This document shows, in pieces, positions 1-8,010 of a DNA stretch of 64,000 bases. Under the pieces are notes generated by a model. It did no database searches. It was not told where the DNA came from and saw only the letters and a program-made list of their open reading frames with translations. Every line of letters begins with the position of its first letter. The first letter of the stretch is position 1. Source of the DNA: Saccharothrix ecbatanensis (GTDB lineage Bacteria; Actinomycetota; Actinomycetes; Mycobacteriales; Pseudonocardiaceae); contig NZ_JACHMO010000001.1 of assembly GCF_014205015.1 (NCBI RefSeq), positions 496,001-560,000 of the forward strand, written 5' to 3'. Made by a program: the position numbers and the translations under genes.

Positions 1-1
1 C

Positions 2-529
2 CTGGAGCGTCGTGAGCCGAACAGCCTGGCGAGCCTCGCGCCCGCCGACGACGTGGCGGAACAGGCGCCGCACTGGCTGTTCGCGTTCGACGCGGCGGGC
101 ATCGTGACCATGCGGGCGCTGGCGATCGGCGGCTCCGGCCAGGCCGGGATCTGGGAGTCGGCGCGGCTCTGGCCGACCACGCCGGTGATCCTGCGGGAGA
201 GCACGGAACCGACCCACTGGCACGGCGCCTGGCTGCCCGCCGGCACCACGTTCGTCGTGTTCGCGCCCTACTTCCACCGTGATCGGGAACGGCTGCCGTA
301 CGCCGACGAGTACGCGCCGGACATCTGGCCCACGCCGCCCGAACCGGCTCTGGTGCCGTTCAGCGGCGGTCCGGGCGTGTGCCCGGGGCGTGATCTCGTG
401 CTGGTCGCGGCGAGCACCATGCTCGACACCCTGCGGGACCACCTCGCCGTGCCGACGTTGCACGCGCCCCTGCCCACCACCCTGAACCACTTCGCGCTGT
501 CGTTCGATGCGGTTAACACAACCGGGTGA
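2..529 (+). CDS. Cytochrome P450, C-terminal part (5' end outside window)
   Basis: The reading frame is open to the left edge, so the protein begins upstream and only about 175 C-terminal residues are visible. They include an ExxR-type motif (ESAR, in WESARLWP) and the heme-thiolate signature FSGGPGVCPGRDL, whose Cys is the axial heme ligand. Both are diagnostic of P450 monooxygenases. The substrate cannot be told from this part. The stop overlaps the region that holds the promoter of the next gene. Fold and family are near certain; function beyond oxygenation is unknown. Confidence 0.93.
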   Translation: MERREPNSLASLAPADDVAEQAPHWLFAFDAAGIVTMRALAIGGSGQAGIWESARLWPTTPVILRESTEPTHWHGAWLPAGTTFVVFAPYFHRDRERLPYADEYAPDIWPTPPEPALVPFSGGPGVCPGRDLVLVAASTMLDTLRDHLAVPTLHAPLPTTLNHFALSFDAVNTTG

Positions 530-536
530 TGGGTAT
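511..536 (+). promoter_or_regulatory. SigF/SigB-type promoter, GGTT-N16-GGGTAT
   Basis: GGTT at 511-514 and GGGTAT at 531-536 match the GNNT-N14-16-GGGTA(C/T) pattern known for stress sigma factors of streptomycetes and mycobacterial SigF. The hexamer ends 9 nt before the GTG at 546, the same distance seen at seven other genes in this window. The promoter lies inside the 3' end of the P450 gene. Confidence 0.6.
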
Positions 537-545
537 GTGGTGCGC

Positions 546-1049
546 GTGAGCCAAGCCGAGGAGTCGCACCAGCGGAGGTTGGCCCGCAACCTCAACGAGT
601 TGCTGCAAGAACTGCGGGTCGCGCAGGCGGGCGTGCAGATCCTGTTCGGTTTCCTGCTGTCCATCGCCTTCACCGAGCGCTATGCGGCAGCCGACGCGTA
701 CGTCCGCGTCACCCACTTGATCACGGTCCTCTTCGCCGCGTGCGCGGTCGCGCTGCTCACCGCGCCGGCGGCCTGGCACCGGATCCTCTTCCGCCGCGGC
801 AGGCGGGAGGACGTGATCGAGGTGGCGAACCGCTACGCGATCCTCGGGCTGGCGTGCCTCGCGGTGGCCATGACCGGCACCATCCTGGTGCTCGGCGAGG
901 TCATCATCGGCGGCTGGGCGGGCATCGCGCTGGGCGTGTTCGCGGCCCTGTTCTTCGGCACGCTGTGGTTCGCGCTGCCGTGGCGTGAGCGTGGCCGTGA
1001 CTCGACGGGGGACGAGGACGACGAAGACGAGGAAGACCGCCTCGAATAG
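546..1049 (+). CDS. DUF6328 family small membrane protein
   Basis: A 167-residue protein with an N-terminal LNELLQELRVAQAGVQILFGFLL segment, typical of DUF6328 proteins, and four predicted membrane segments (about residues 32-50, 62-80, 98-118 and 122-140). It ends in a very acidic tail rich in Asp and Glu. Start codons at 507, 537, 540 and 546 are possible. I chose GTG 546 because it lies exactly 9 nt after a GGGTAT box, as at other genes here, and because family members start just before the conserved block. The biochemical role is unknown; promoter type suggests stress expression. Confidence 0.8.
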   Translation: MSQAEESHQRRLARNLNELLQELRVAQAGVQILFGFLLSIAFTERYAAADAYVRVTHLITVLFAACAVALLTAPAAWHRILFRRGRREDVIEVANRYAILGLACLAVAMTGTILVLGEVIIGGWAGIALGVFAALFFGTLWFALPWRERGRDSTGDEDDEDEEDRLE

Positions 1050-1077
1050 CGCCCCCGTCAGCCCGAGCCGGTTCCCC

Positions 1078-1752
1078 TCAGCCCGACTCGTCCGTGGCCG
1101 TGTGCGGCGTGCCGACCGGCTTGGACTCCGGCGATCCGCGTTGGCGCAGGTACACGCTCAGCACCACCATCGAGCCGATGGCCAGGAACTCCGACTGCCA
1201 GTTCTGCAGCGACCGGTTCCAGAAGTCGGCGCTCAGCACGTAGTCCCACCACGTGATCGGGTCCAGGAAGTCGTTCAGCCGGTCGTTGTTGTACGCGCTG
1301 CGCCCGGCGATCGACTGGGTCAGCCACGAGCCGACGAACAGGCCGAGCATGACCAGGCCCAGCGAGTTCGAGTACAGCGCCGTCCGCCAGCCGCCCGCCT
1401 TCGCCCACGGCGGCGACTGCTCCTTCACGTGCGCGCCGAGCAGTTGATCCTTGTCCGACTCCGCGCCGATCCGCGACGCCGGTTTCGACTCCGGCGAACC
1501 GCGCTGCATGAGCCACACGGTGGCGAAGATGAACAGGAAGAACTGGAGGTACTCCGACTGCCAGTTCTCGGCCACGTCCACCGCGTAGTCCGACGACATC
1601 ACGTACTCCCACAAGCCGATCGGGTCACCGCCGTCGGTGAGCCGCCGGTTGTTCAGGTCGGCGTTGCCCGCGAACGCCTGGCCGACCAGCGTGGCCAGGC
1701 ACAGCAGGCCGAACGTCAGGCCCAACCCGTTGTCCCGCAGGAACCTCTTCAC
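1078..1752 (-). CDS. DUF6766 family membrane protein with internal duplication
   Basis: A 224-residue membrane protein built from two similar halves (about residues 1-91 and 130-218). Each half has two hydrophobic segments around a polar loop with conserved NN.RL, DPI and NWQSE elements, and each ends in the same octapeptide RGSPESKP. This resembles DUF6766 proteins. The GTG start overlaps the stop of a 29-residue peptide gene as GTGA, so translation is probably coupled. It is the last gene of a likely four-gene operon starting at the alcohol dehydrogenase. Function unknown. Confidence 0.82.
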   Translation of the reverse strand: MKRFLRDNGLGLTFGLLCLATLVGQAFAGNADLNNRRLTDGGDPIGLWEYVMSSDYAVDVAENWQSEYLQFFLFIFATVWLMQRGSPESKPASRIGAESDKDQLLGAHVKEQSPPWAKAGGWRTALYSNSLGLVMLGLFVGSWLTQSIAGRSAYNNDRLNDFLDPITWWDYVLSADFWNRSLQNWQSEFLAIGSMVVLSVYLRQRGSPESKPVGTPHTATDESG

Positions 1753-1838
1753 AGTCCCACCAGCCCGATGACGCTGAAGAAGACCAGCAGACCCAGCACG
1801 CCGAGCAGATAGGCGTAGAACATCCCGCGCTGCGTCAC
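1749..1838 (-). CDS. 29-residue single-span membrane peptide
   Basis: GTG at 1838 opens a 29-codon frame encoding a short polar N-terminus (MTQRGMFYAY) followed by a wholly hydrophobic segment to the end. The start overlaps the stop of the upstream lipoprotein gene (GTGA), and its own stop overlaps the start of the DUF6766 gene (again GTGA). Two exact 4-base overlaps on both sides are good evidence that it is translated. It may assist the neighbouring membrane protein; that is inference. Confidence 0.7.
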   Translation of the reverse strand: MTQRGMFYAYLLGVLGLLVFFSVIGLVGL

Positions 1839-2203
1839 GGCCCACCCACCTCGCACTTGTACGGCCGGTCGGCCTGCGCGGTGCAGCCCGCGCCGGACAC
1901 CCGCCACCCGGACGTCAGGTCACGCAGGAACAGGACGTCGTCCGACGTGCGGACCTGCGCCGCGTCACCCCAGACCTCGACCGACTCCACCGACCCGCCG
2001 GGCAGGTCCAACGACGAGCACTCCGCGCCTTCACGCGCGCGTTCGGTCAACATGTCGCACGCCCGCTCGGAGTCACCCTCGGCGAGCGCGGCCGTGAAGT
2101 CGTCCGCCGTGCGCCGGACCAGGTCCTCGGTGCCCGAGCCACACCCGCCGGCGAGCACGCAGACCGGCAACGCCACGGCGAGTAACCACCGGAAGCGGAT
2201 CAT
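1835..2203 (-). CDS. Small secreted lipoprotein
   Basis: A 122-residue protein with a basic N-terminus (MIRFRW), a hydrophobic core and a lipobox ending LAGGC, so it should be lipid-anchored outside the membrane at about Cys21. The mature part is mostly Asp/Glu-rich, with paired cysteines, in the style of DUF4878 or NTF2-like lipoproteins (ADDFTAALAEGDSERACDMLT). It starts 17 nt after the alcohol dehydrogenase stop and its stop overlaps the start of the 29-residue peptide. Exact function unknown. Confidence 0.8.
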   Translation of the reverse strand: MIRFRWLLAVALPVCVLAGGCGSGTEDLVRRTADDFTAALAEGDSERACDMLTERAREGAECSSLDLPGGSVESVEVWGDAAQVRTSDDVLFLRDLTSGWRVSGAGCTAQADRPYKCEVGGP

Positions 2204-2220
2204 CGCTGGACGATAACCCG

Positions 2221-3393
2221 TCACGGGCGCAGCAGCACTTTGACGGCGCTGTCCTGCTTGCGCTGGAAGATGTCGTAGGCGTGCGGCGCCTCGTCCAGCG
2301 GCAGGTGGTGCGTGGCGAACGAGTCCACGCCGAGCGGGTCGGCGTCGGTCAGCAGCGGCAGGATCTCCGGCACCCAGTGCCACACGTTCGCCTGGCCCAT
2401 GCGCAGCTGCACCTGCTTGTCGAACAGGGTCAGCATCGGCAGCGGGTCCGCCATCCCGCCGTACACGCCGACCACCGAGATCGTGCCGCCGCGCCGCACG
2501 ATGTCGATCGCCAGCCGCAGCGCGTGCAGCCGGTCCACGCCCGCGGTCTGCATGAACCGGGCCGCGATGGCGTCCGGCAGCAGTCCGACGGCCTGGTGGG
2601 CGAACTTCGCCACCGGCGCGCCGTGCGCCTCCATGCCGACGGCGTCGATCACGGCCTCCGGGCCGCGGCCGTCGGTCAGGTCGCGGATGTGGTCCACGAG
2701 GTGGCTGTCCCGCACGTTCAGCACGGTGACGCCGTGGTTCTTGGCGCGCGCCATCCGTTCCGGCACCAGGTCGACCCCGATGACCTGCCCGACGCCGCGG
2801 TGCTGCGCGATCCGGGTCGCCATGTCGCCGATCGGGCCGAGCCCGAGGACCACCAGGCTGTCCCGCGTGCCCGCGTACTCCACCGCCTGCCACGCCGTCG
2901 GCAGCACGTCGGACAGGTAGACGAACCGGTCGTCCGGCGGTCCTTCCGGCACCTTGATCGGCAACGTGTTGCCGAACGGCACCCGCAGGTACTCGGCCTG
3001 GGCGCCCGGCACCTGCCCGTACAGCTTGGTGTAGCCGAACAGCGCCGCGCCCGTGCCGTGCTCGCGCACCTGGGTCGTCTCGCACTGCGACTGGAGGCCG
3101 CGCGAGCACATGAAGCACGTGCCGCAGGAGATGTTGAACGGCACCACCACGCGGTCGCCCGGCTTGACGTCGGCGACACCCACGCCGACCTCCTCGACCA
3201 CGCCCATCGGCTCGTGCCCCAGGATGTCGCCCTCGTCGATGAACGGGCCCATCACCTCGTAAAGGTGCAGGTCGGAGCCGCACAGCCCGGACGACGTGAT
3301 GCGCACGACGATGTCGGTCGGCTCCTTGATGATCGGATCGGGCACGGTGTCCACGCGAACGTCCCGCTTGCCGTGCCACGTGACGGCCTTCAT
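2221..3393 (-). CDS. Zinc-dependent alcohol dehydrogenase, glutathione-independent formaldehyde dehydrogenase-like
   Basis: A 390-residue medium-chain dehydrogenase. It has the catalytic zinc ligands in GLCGSDLH and GHEPMG, a structural zinc site with Cys residues in ISCGTCFMCSRGLQSQC, and a Rossmann segment VVLGLGPIGDMATRIA for NAD(P). The sequence around the VIDAVGMEAHG loop resembles glutathione-independent formaldehyde/threonine dehydrogenase relatives. Start ATG 3393 is set by the Shine-Dalgarno GGAGGGAG just upstream. It is transcribed away from the SDR at 3499 and leads an operon with a lipoprotein and two membrane proteins. Substrate is not determined. Confidence 0.88.
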   Translation of the reverse strand: MKAVTWHGKRDVRVDTVPDPIIKEPTDIVVRITSSGLCGSDLHLYEVMGPFIDEGDILGHEPMGVVEEVGVGVADVKPGDRVVVPFNISCGTCFMCSRGLQSQCETTQVREHGTGAALFGYTKLYGQVPGAQAEYLRVPFGNTLPIKVPEGPPDDRFVYLSDVLPTAWQAVEYAGTRDSLVVLGLGPIGDMATRIAQHRGVGQVIGVDLVPERMARAKNHGVTVLNVRDSHLVDHIRDLTDGRGPEAVIDAVGMEAHGAPVAKFAHQAVGLLPDAIAARFMQTAGVDRLHALRLAIDIVRRGGTISVVGVYGGMADPLPMLTLFDKQVQLRMGQANVWHWVPEILPLLTDADPLGVDSFATHHLPLDEAPHAYDIFQRKQDSAVKVLLRP

Positions 3394-3427
3394 CCCTGTG
3401 CTCCCTCCGGCGCGATTCCCGAGTGGC

Positions 3428-3452
3428 GTTCCCGGCACGGCGGGTGGCAAAC
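3428..3452 (-). promoter_or_regulatory. Possible stress-type promoter, GTTT-N15-GGGAAC
   Basis: On the minus strand GTTT (3452-3449) is followed after 15 nt by GGGAAC (3433-3428), one base off the GGGTAC box, 34 nt before the alcohol dehydrogenase start. The divergent SDR has a perfect box nearby. Confidence 0.4.
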
Positions 3453-3464
3453 ACGGGTGGCGCT

Positions 3465-3489
3465 GTGTGGTGGACACCGGGCCGGGTAC
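3465..3489 (+). promoter_or_regulatory. SigF/SigB-type promoter, GTGT-N15-GGGTAC
   Basis: GTGT at 3465-3468 and GGGTAC at 3484-3489, with 9 nt between the hexamer and the ATG at 3499. There is no Shine-Dalgarno sequence in this space, so the mRNA is probably leaderless or nearly so. Confidence 0.65.
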
Positions 3490-3498
3490 CCGCCTGCC

Positions 3499-4320
3499 AT
3501 GAGCGCACCACTACCTCAAGACCGGGCCGGCGCGCCGCAGCGCGCGGTGGTGACCGGGTCCGACTCCGGCATCGGCAAGGCGGTCGCGGTGGCCCTCGCG
3601 GGCGGCGGCGTGGATGTCGGCATCACCTACCACCGGGACGCCGAAGGCGCCGAGGACACCGCCCGGAAGGTCCGCGAACGCGGCGTCCAGGCGGCCGTGC
3701 GGCAGCTCGACCTGACCGACCTGCCGACCGCGGCGGCCGTGGTCGACGAGCTGGCCGCCGAGCTGGGCGGTGTGGACGTGCTGGTGAACTGCGCGGGCAC
3801 CGGCACCGCCCAGAAGGCCATGGAGATGGACTTCGACACGTGGCGCGGGGTGCTGTCGGTGGACCTCGACGGCGCGTTCCTGTGCTCCCAGCGCGCCGCC
3901 AAGCACATGATCAAGGCCGGTCAGGGCGGCCGGATCATCAACATCACGTCGGTGCACGAGCACCAGCCGCGGGTGGGCGCCGCGCCGTACTGCGCGGCCA
4001 AGGCCGGGTTGGGCGCGTTGACGAAGGTGCTGGCGCTGGAACTCGCCGAACACGCCATCACGGTGAACTCGGTGGCCCCCGGCGAGATCTCCACCCCGAT
4101 GACCGGTCAGGAAGACGTGGACCCGCGCACCGAACTGCGGCCCGGCGTGCCGCTGGGGCGGCCCGGTCACGCGAGCGAGGTCGCCGCGGTGGTGGCGTTC
4201 CTGGCCACGCCGGCCGCCGGGTACGTGACCGGGGCGTCGTTCGTGGTGGACGGTGGCATGACGTTGATGGGGCCGCAGGCGAGCCAGCTGCTCACCGACC
4301 GCGGGTGGCTCGAACCCTGA
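3499..4320 (+). CDS. SDR family oxidoreductase
   Basis: A 273-residue short-chain dehydrogenase. The cofactor motif is TGSDSGIG near the N-terminus, NCAGTG follows, catalytic Ser lies in NITSVHE and the YxxxK pair in YCAAKAG. It ends with the usual VDGGMTLMG region. It is close to the SDRs annotated as glucose dehydrogenase or YgfF-like. The ATG at 3499 is fixed by the GGGTAC box 9 nt upstream. It forms a divergent pair with the alcohol dehydrogenase, and an aldehyde dehydrogenase lies 0.5 kb on, all with stress-type promoters, so a joint role in carbonyl stress is plausible. Confidence 0.9.
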   Translation: MSAPLPQDRAGAPQRAVVTGSDSGIGKAVAVALAGGGVDVGITYHRDAEGAEDTARKVRERGVQAAVRQLDLTDLPTAAAVVDELAAELGGVDVLVNCAGTGTAQKAMEMDFDTWRGVLSVDLDGAFLCSQRAAKHMIKAGQGGRIINITSVHEHQPRVGAAPYCAAKAGLGALTKVLALELAEHAITVNSVAPGEISTPMTGQEDVDPRTELRPGVPLGRPGHASEVAAVVAFLATPAAGYVTGASFVVDGGMTLMGPQASQLLTDRGWLEP

Positions 4321-4352
4321 AGCGCCGCAACCCTGAAGCCTCTGAAGTGCAG

Positions 4353-4748
4353 TCAGGAGCGGGCCTTGGCGGTCTTGCGGTTGTTGGCCTTCTGGATCGC
4401 CTCCACCAGCTGCTGCTTGGTCATGCTCGACCGGCCGGTCACGCCCAGCTCCTTGGCCAGGTCGTAGAGGTGCTGCTTGCTGGCGTTGGCGTCCACGCCG
4501 CCGGCGGTCTTGCCCTGCTTGGGCGTGCTGCGCGCGGCCTGCTTGTCCGACGGTCCCTTGCCGTCCTTCGGCTCCCAGTGGTCGCCGACCTTCTCGAACG
4601 AGTGCTTGAGCGCGGCGAACGCGGTCCGGTGCGACCGCTGGCCCTCGCCGTAGGTCTCCACCGCCGAGTCGTGCGCCTTGATCCACGTCCGCTGTGCCTT
4701 CTTGGGCGAGCGGGCGATCGTGCTGGGCAACTCCTCGCGTCCGGGCAT
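4353..4748 (-). CDS. ChaB family protein with Rho-N-like tail
   Basis: A 131-residue soluble protein. Residues 1-65 match ChaB-type proteins (REELPSTIARSPKKAQRTWIKAH), first known as a putative regulator of the ChaA cation transporter in Escherichia coli. Residues about 95-130 resemble the Rho termination factor N-terminal helical domain (LYDLAKELGV, MTKQQLVEAI). Such ChaB-Rho-N proteins are common in actinobacteria and often stress induced. The start ATG 4748 has GAGGGAGA upstream. It diverges from the aldehyde dehydrogenase, sharing a palindromic GGGTACCC box. Molecular role unproven. Confidence 0.85.
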   Translation of the reverse strand: MPGREELPSTIARSPKKAQRTWIKAHDSAVETYGEGQRSHRTAFAALKHSFEKVGDHWEPKDGKGPSDKQAARSTPKQGKTAGGVDANASKQHLYDLAKELGVTGRSSMTKQQLVEAIQKANNRKTAKARS

Positions 4749-4771
4749 GGCTCTCCCTCCTCGGGGCTCGG

Positions 4772-4797
4772 GTTTCACCTCACGCGCTCGGGTACCC
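4772..4797. promoter_or_regulatory. Stress-type promoter with palindromic GGGTACCC
   Basis: On the plus strand GTTT (4772-4775), N14 and GGGTAC (4790-4795) form a full consensus promoter 9 nt before the aldehyde dehydrogenase ATG at 4805. GGGTACCC (4790-4797) is its own reverse complement, so a -10 hexamer also faces the divergent ChaB gene, with a weaker GCAT 16 nt behind it. Confidence 0.65.
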
Positions 4798-4804
4798 GGT
4801 GGCC

Positions 4805-6199
4805 ATGACGGACATGCGTGTCGAAGCACTCGACGTCCACAGCCCGGTCGACGGTCAGCTGATCGGCTGGCTGCCGATGGCCACGGACGAGGACGTGGCC
4901 GGTTCGGTGCTCACCGCGCGTGAGGCGCAACCCGGGTGGGCGGCGACCTCGGCCGCCGAACGGGGAGCGGCGCTCAAGGCCGCGGCGCAGGCGATCCGGA
5001 CCCACGCGACCGACCTGGCGAACGTGATCCGGTCGGAAACCGGCCGTCCGTTCGCGTCGGCGCGCGAAGGTGTGCTGGCCGGTGTGTCCACGTTGGAGCA
5101 GTACGCGGAGCTGGGTCCGGTCCACCGTGGCCGGTCGCTCCTCGGCGCGCACGACGCCACGGATCTGATGGTGCCCGAACCGCGCGGAGTGGTTGTCGCG
5201 CTGACGCCGTGGAACGACCCGGTCGCGGTGGCGTGCGGGCTGCTCGGCGCGGCGCTGGTGACGGGCAATGCCGTGGTGCACAAGCCAAGCGAGCGCTGCC
5301 CGCACACCGGCGTCCTGCTCGCGCAGCTCATGGTCGACCACTTCTCGCCGGGCGTGCTGCAAAGCCTCACCGGTGACGGCACGGTGGGCGCGGCGCTCGC
5401 CTCGTCACCGCACGTCGACGTCGTCGCGCACGTCGGCGGCACGGCGACCGGCCGTTCCATCGCCGCCGCCTGCGCCGCGACCGGTGCGAAGGCGTTGCTG
5501 GAGAACGGCGGCAACGACCCGCTGCTGGTCGACGCGGACGTGGACCCGGTGTGGGCGGCCGGGCAGGCGGCGCTGGGCGCGTTCACCAACGCGGGGCAGC
5601 TGTGCACGTCGGTGGAGCGGATCTTCGTGCACCAGGCGGTGTCCGACGAGTTCCTGGCCGCGTTGTGCGAGGAGGCGCGCCGCTGGAACGCCGACCCGCA
5701 GCCGCTGGTGGACGTCCGGCTGCGGGAGCACGTGCACGCGCACGTGACCGAGGCGGTGGCGGACGGCGCGGAACCGCTGGTCGGTGGCGCGATCCCGGAG
5801 CGCGACGGCGCGTTCTACCCGGCGACCGTGCTCGACCGCTGCACGCCGGACATGCGGGTGATGCGGGAGGAGACGTTCGGGCCGGTCGCGCCCGTGCGCG
5901 TGGTGCCGTCGTTCGAGCGGGGCCTGGCCGAGGCGTGCGTGGACGAGCACGGCTTGGCCGCGACGGTCCTCACCGCGTCGATGGCGCACGCGCAGCAGGC
6001 GTGGCGGGCGCTGCCGGTGGGCACGGTGAAGGTCAACGCGGTGTTCGGCGGAGCGCCCGGCGGCGCCGCCCAGCCGCGCCGGAAGTCCGGCACCGGGTTC
6101 GGCTACGGGCCCGAGCTGCTGGACGAGATGACCGCGGTGAAGGTCGTCCACCTCGGTCAGATCCAGCCCTCGTCCCAGGCGAACCGGGCGGCCTCGTAG
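4805..6199 (+). CDS. Aldehyde dehydrogenase family protein
   Basis: A 464-residue NAD(P)-dependent aldehyde dehydrogenase. The cofactor/oxyanion Asn lies in LTPWNDPVA, the general-base Glu in LLENGGND and the catalytic Cys in NAGQLCTS, with the C-terminal EETFGPVAPV motif. It oxidises an aldehyde to the acid; substrate unknown. ATG 4805 is chosen over an in-frame start at 4694 because that one would overlap the divergent ChaB gene and because the GGGTAC box ends 9 nt before 4805. Its 3' end overlaps the convergent response regulator by 43 bases. Confidence 0.9.
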   Translation: MTDMRVEALDVHSPVDGQLIGWLPMATDEDVAGSVLTAREAQPGWAATSAAERGAALKAAAQAIRTHATDLANVIRSETGRPFASAREGVLAGVSTLEQYAELGPVHRGRSLLGAHDATDLMVPEPRGVVVALTPWNDPVAVACGLLGAALVTGNAVVHKPSERCPHTGVLLAQLMVDHFSPGVLQSLTGDGTVGAALASSPHVDVVAHVGGTATGRSIAAACAATGAKALLENGGNDPLLVDADVDPVWAAGQAALGAFTNAGQLCTSVERIFVHQAVSDEFLAALCEEARRWNADPQPLVDVRLREHVHAHVTEAVADGAEPLVGGAIPERDGAFYPATVLDRCTPDMRVMREETFGPVAPVRVVPSFERGLAEACVDEHGLAATVLTASMAHAQQAWRALPVGTVKVNAVFGGAPGGAAQPRRKSGTGFGYGPELLDEMTAVKVVHLGQIQPSSQANRAAS

Positions 6200-6759
6200 C
6201 GGGTGCTCACGCCGAGCTTCGTCATCGCCGACGACAGGTAGTTGCGCACGGTGCCGGCGGCCAGGTGCGCCTCGGCGGCGATCGTGGCGACCGTGCCGCC
6301 CCGCAGCGCGTACCGCAGGACGTCCAACTCCCGTGCGGTCAACGGGCACGCGCCCTCGGTCAACGCGGCGGCGGCGATCTCGGAGTCCACGTACCGGCGG
6401 CCCTCGTGCACGTCACGCAGGATCGAGGCGAGCTGCGAGGCGGGCGTCGTCTTCGGCACGAAGCCCCGCACGCCCGCGCTCAACGCCCGCCTGAGCACAC
6501 CGGGCCGGGCGTGCCGCGTCACGATGACCACCGCGACGCCGTCCAGCCCGCGGACCGCCTCGGCCGCGAGCACACCGTCCCGCCGGGGCATCTCCAGGTC
6601 GAACACGGCGATGTCCGGCCGGTGCTCGACGACCGCCGCGACCGCCGCGTCGCCGTCGCTGGCCTGCGCGACCACCGAGATGTCGTCCTCCAGCTCCAGC
6701 AACGCCGCCAGCGCGCCCCGGATCAGGTCCTCGTCGTCGGCCAGCACCACCCGGATCAC
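6157..6759 (-). CDS. NarL/LuxR-type response regulator (DesR-like)
   Basis: A 200-residue response regulator. The receiver domain (about 1-115) has acidic residues ADDED at the N-terminus, phospho-acceptor Asp in VFDLEMP and Lys in FVPKTT. A LuxR-type helix-turn-helix follows (LTARELDVLRYALRGGTVATIA...TVRNYLSSAMTKLG). It overlaps the kinase gene upstream by four bases (ATGA), and the pair is divergent from an ABC-2 transporter, the usual set-up in which such a system controls the exporter. The 3' end overlaps the aldehyde dehydrogenase. Confidence 0.93.
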   Translation of the reverse strand: MIRVVLADDEDLIRGALAALLELEDDISVVAQASDGDAAVAAVVEHRPDIAVFDLEMPRRDGVLAAEAVRGLDGVAVVIVTRHARPGVLRRALSAGVRGFVPKTTPASQLASILRDVHEGRRYVDSEIAAAALTEGACPLTARELDVLRYALRGGTVATIAAEAHLAAGTVRNYLSSAMTKLGVSTRYEAARFAWDEGWI

Positions 6760-7910
6760 CGGCCCACCCCGGCCCGGCCGACCAGCTCGAACCCGTCCAC
6801 GCCCGCCGGACCGGCCTCGATCCGCCCGCCGACGGTGGAGAACCGCTCGCGCAGCCCGGCCAGCCCCGCGCCGGCCCCGCCCCCGTCACCCGTGAGGTCG
6901 GTGCCCATGACATTGGGGGAAACACCGTCGTTGGCCAGCCGCACGCACACCTGGCCGTCGTCCACGCTGATCACCACGTCGCAGCGCCGCGCCCGGCTGT
7001 GTCGCAGCACGTTCGTCGTCCCCTCCCGCACCAGCGCGCCGAACAGCGGCTGCAACGGCGGCGGCACGCCCACCGCGTCACCCTCGATCGTCGTCTCGAT
7101 GCCCGCCGCGCGCAGCACGCCCACCGCGTTCGCGATCTCCGTGCCCAGGCTGGCACGTCGGTAGCCCTGCACCACCTCACGGGTCTCCCGCAACGCCGTC
7201 CGGGCCAGCTCGGCCACCTCGCCCGCGTGCTGCCGGGCCAGGTCGTCGTCCCGGCCGATCAGCCGCTGCGCCAGTTCGCCCTTCAACGCGATGGCCTGGA
7301 GGTGGTGGCCCTGGATGTCGTGCAGGTCGGCGGCGAACCGCAGCCGCTCCTCGGCCACGGCCAGCGCCTCGGCGGTCTTGCGCCCCTGCTCCTGCCGCAG
7401 CACGAGCTGCCAGATCCAGAGCTGGATGAGGTCGGCGAACACCAGCGCGACGATCATCGCCACGGCCAGCACCATCGCCGGCCGAGCGTGCGTGCCGCCG
7501 AACACGCCGCCGGTGGCGATGGTGAGCGCCGACATCACCGCGACGACGGGCCAGCGGCTGCGGGCGGGCAGGACCGCGCCCACGTGGGCCACGACCAGAG
7601 CGGGCAGCAAGGCCCAAGCGGGCAGGAACGCGCCGCTGCCGGCCATCACCGCCCACGCCGCCAGCGCCACCGCGAACGTCGCCGCGTGCTCCCACGGCCG
7701 GTGCTCGCCACGTCCCAGCCCGCTCATGGCCTGACGCATGTAGCGGGTGTGCTGGACGATCACCAGGGCCACCGCCAAGGCGACCGACAGCGACTTGACC
7801 AGGCCGTAGTCGTGCGTGACCAGGTCGAGCGCGGTGCCGAAGCCGACCGCCATCCCGCCGGCCGCCACCGACCACCACGTGTAGCGGCGGAGCCTGCTCA
7901 GCGGAGTCAC
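6756..7910 (-). CDS. Sensor histidine kinase (DesK-like, HisKA_3)
   Basis: A 384-residue membrane kinase with about five hydrophobic segments in the first 170 residues, then the dimerisation block FAADLHDIQGHHLQAIALK with the phospho-acceptor His, and a HATPase domain with the N-box NVLRHSRA and a Gly-rich GDGGGAGAGLAGLRERF. This fits the DesK/LiaS group. GTG 7910 is used. It is co-transcribed with the response regulator. The sensed signal is unknown but membrane state or envelope stress is typical for the group. Confidence 0.92.
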   Translation of the reverse strand: MTPLSRLRRYTWWSVAAGGMAVGFGTALDLVTHDYGLVKSLSVALAVALVIVQHTRYMRQAMSGLGRGEHRPWEHAATFAVALAAWAVMAGSGAFLPAWALLPALVVAHVGAVLPARSRWPVVAVMSALTIATGGVFGGTHARPAMVLAVAMIVALVFADLIQLWIWQLVLRQEQGRKTAEALAVAEERLRFAADLHDIQGHHLQAIALKGELAQRLIGRDDDLARQHAGEVAELARTALRETREVVQGYRRASLGTEIANAVGVLRAAGIETTIEGDAVGVPPPLQPLFGALVREGTTNVLRHSRARRCDVVISVDDGQVCVRLANDGVSPNVMGTDLTGDGGGAGAGLAGLRERFSTVGGRIEAGPAGVDGFELVGRAGVGR

Positions 7911-8010
7911 AGGGGGAATCTACGAGTCCGATCGCACGGCTGTCTGCTGACATCTGTCACGTGAACCGGTGTGCGGCGGCACTGGGGGCGGACGGGGTGC
8001 CGCCACGAGC

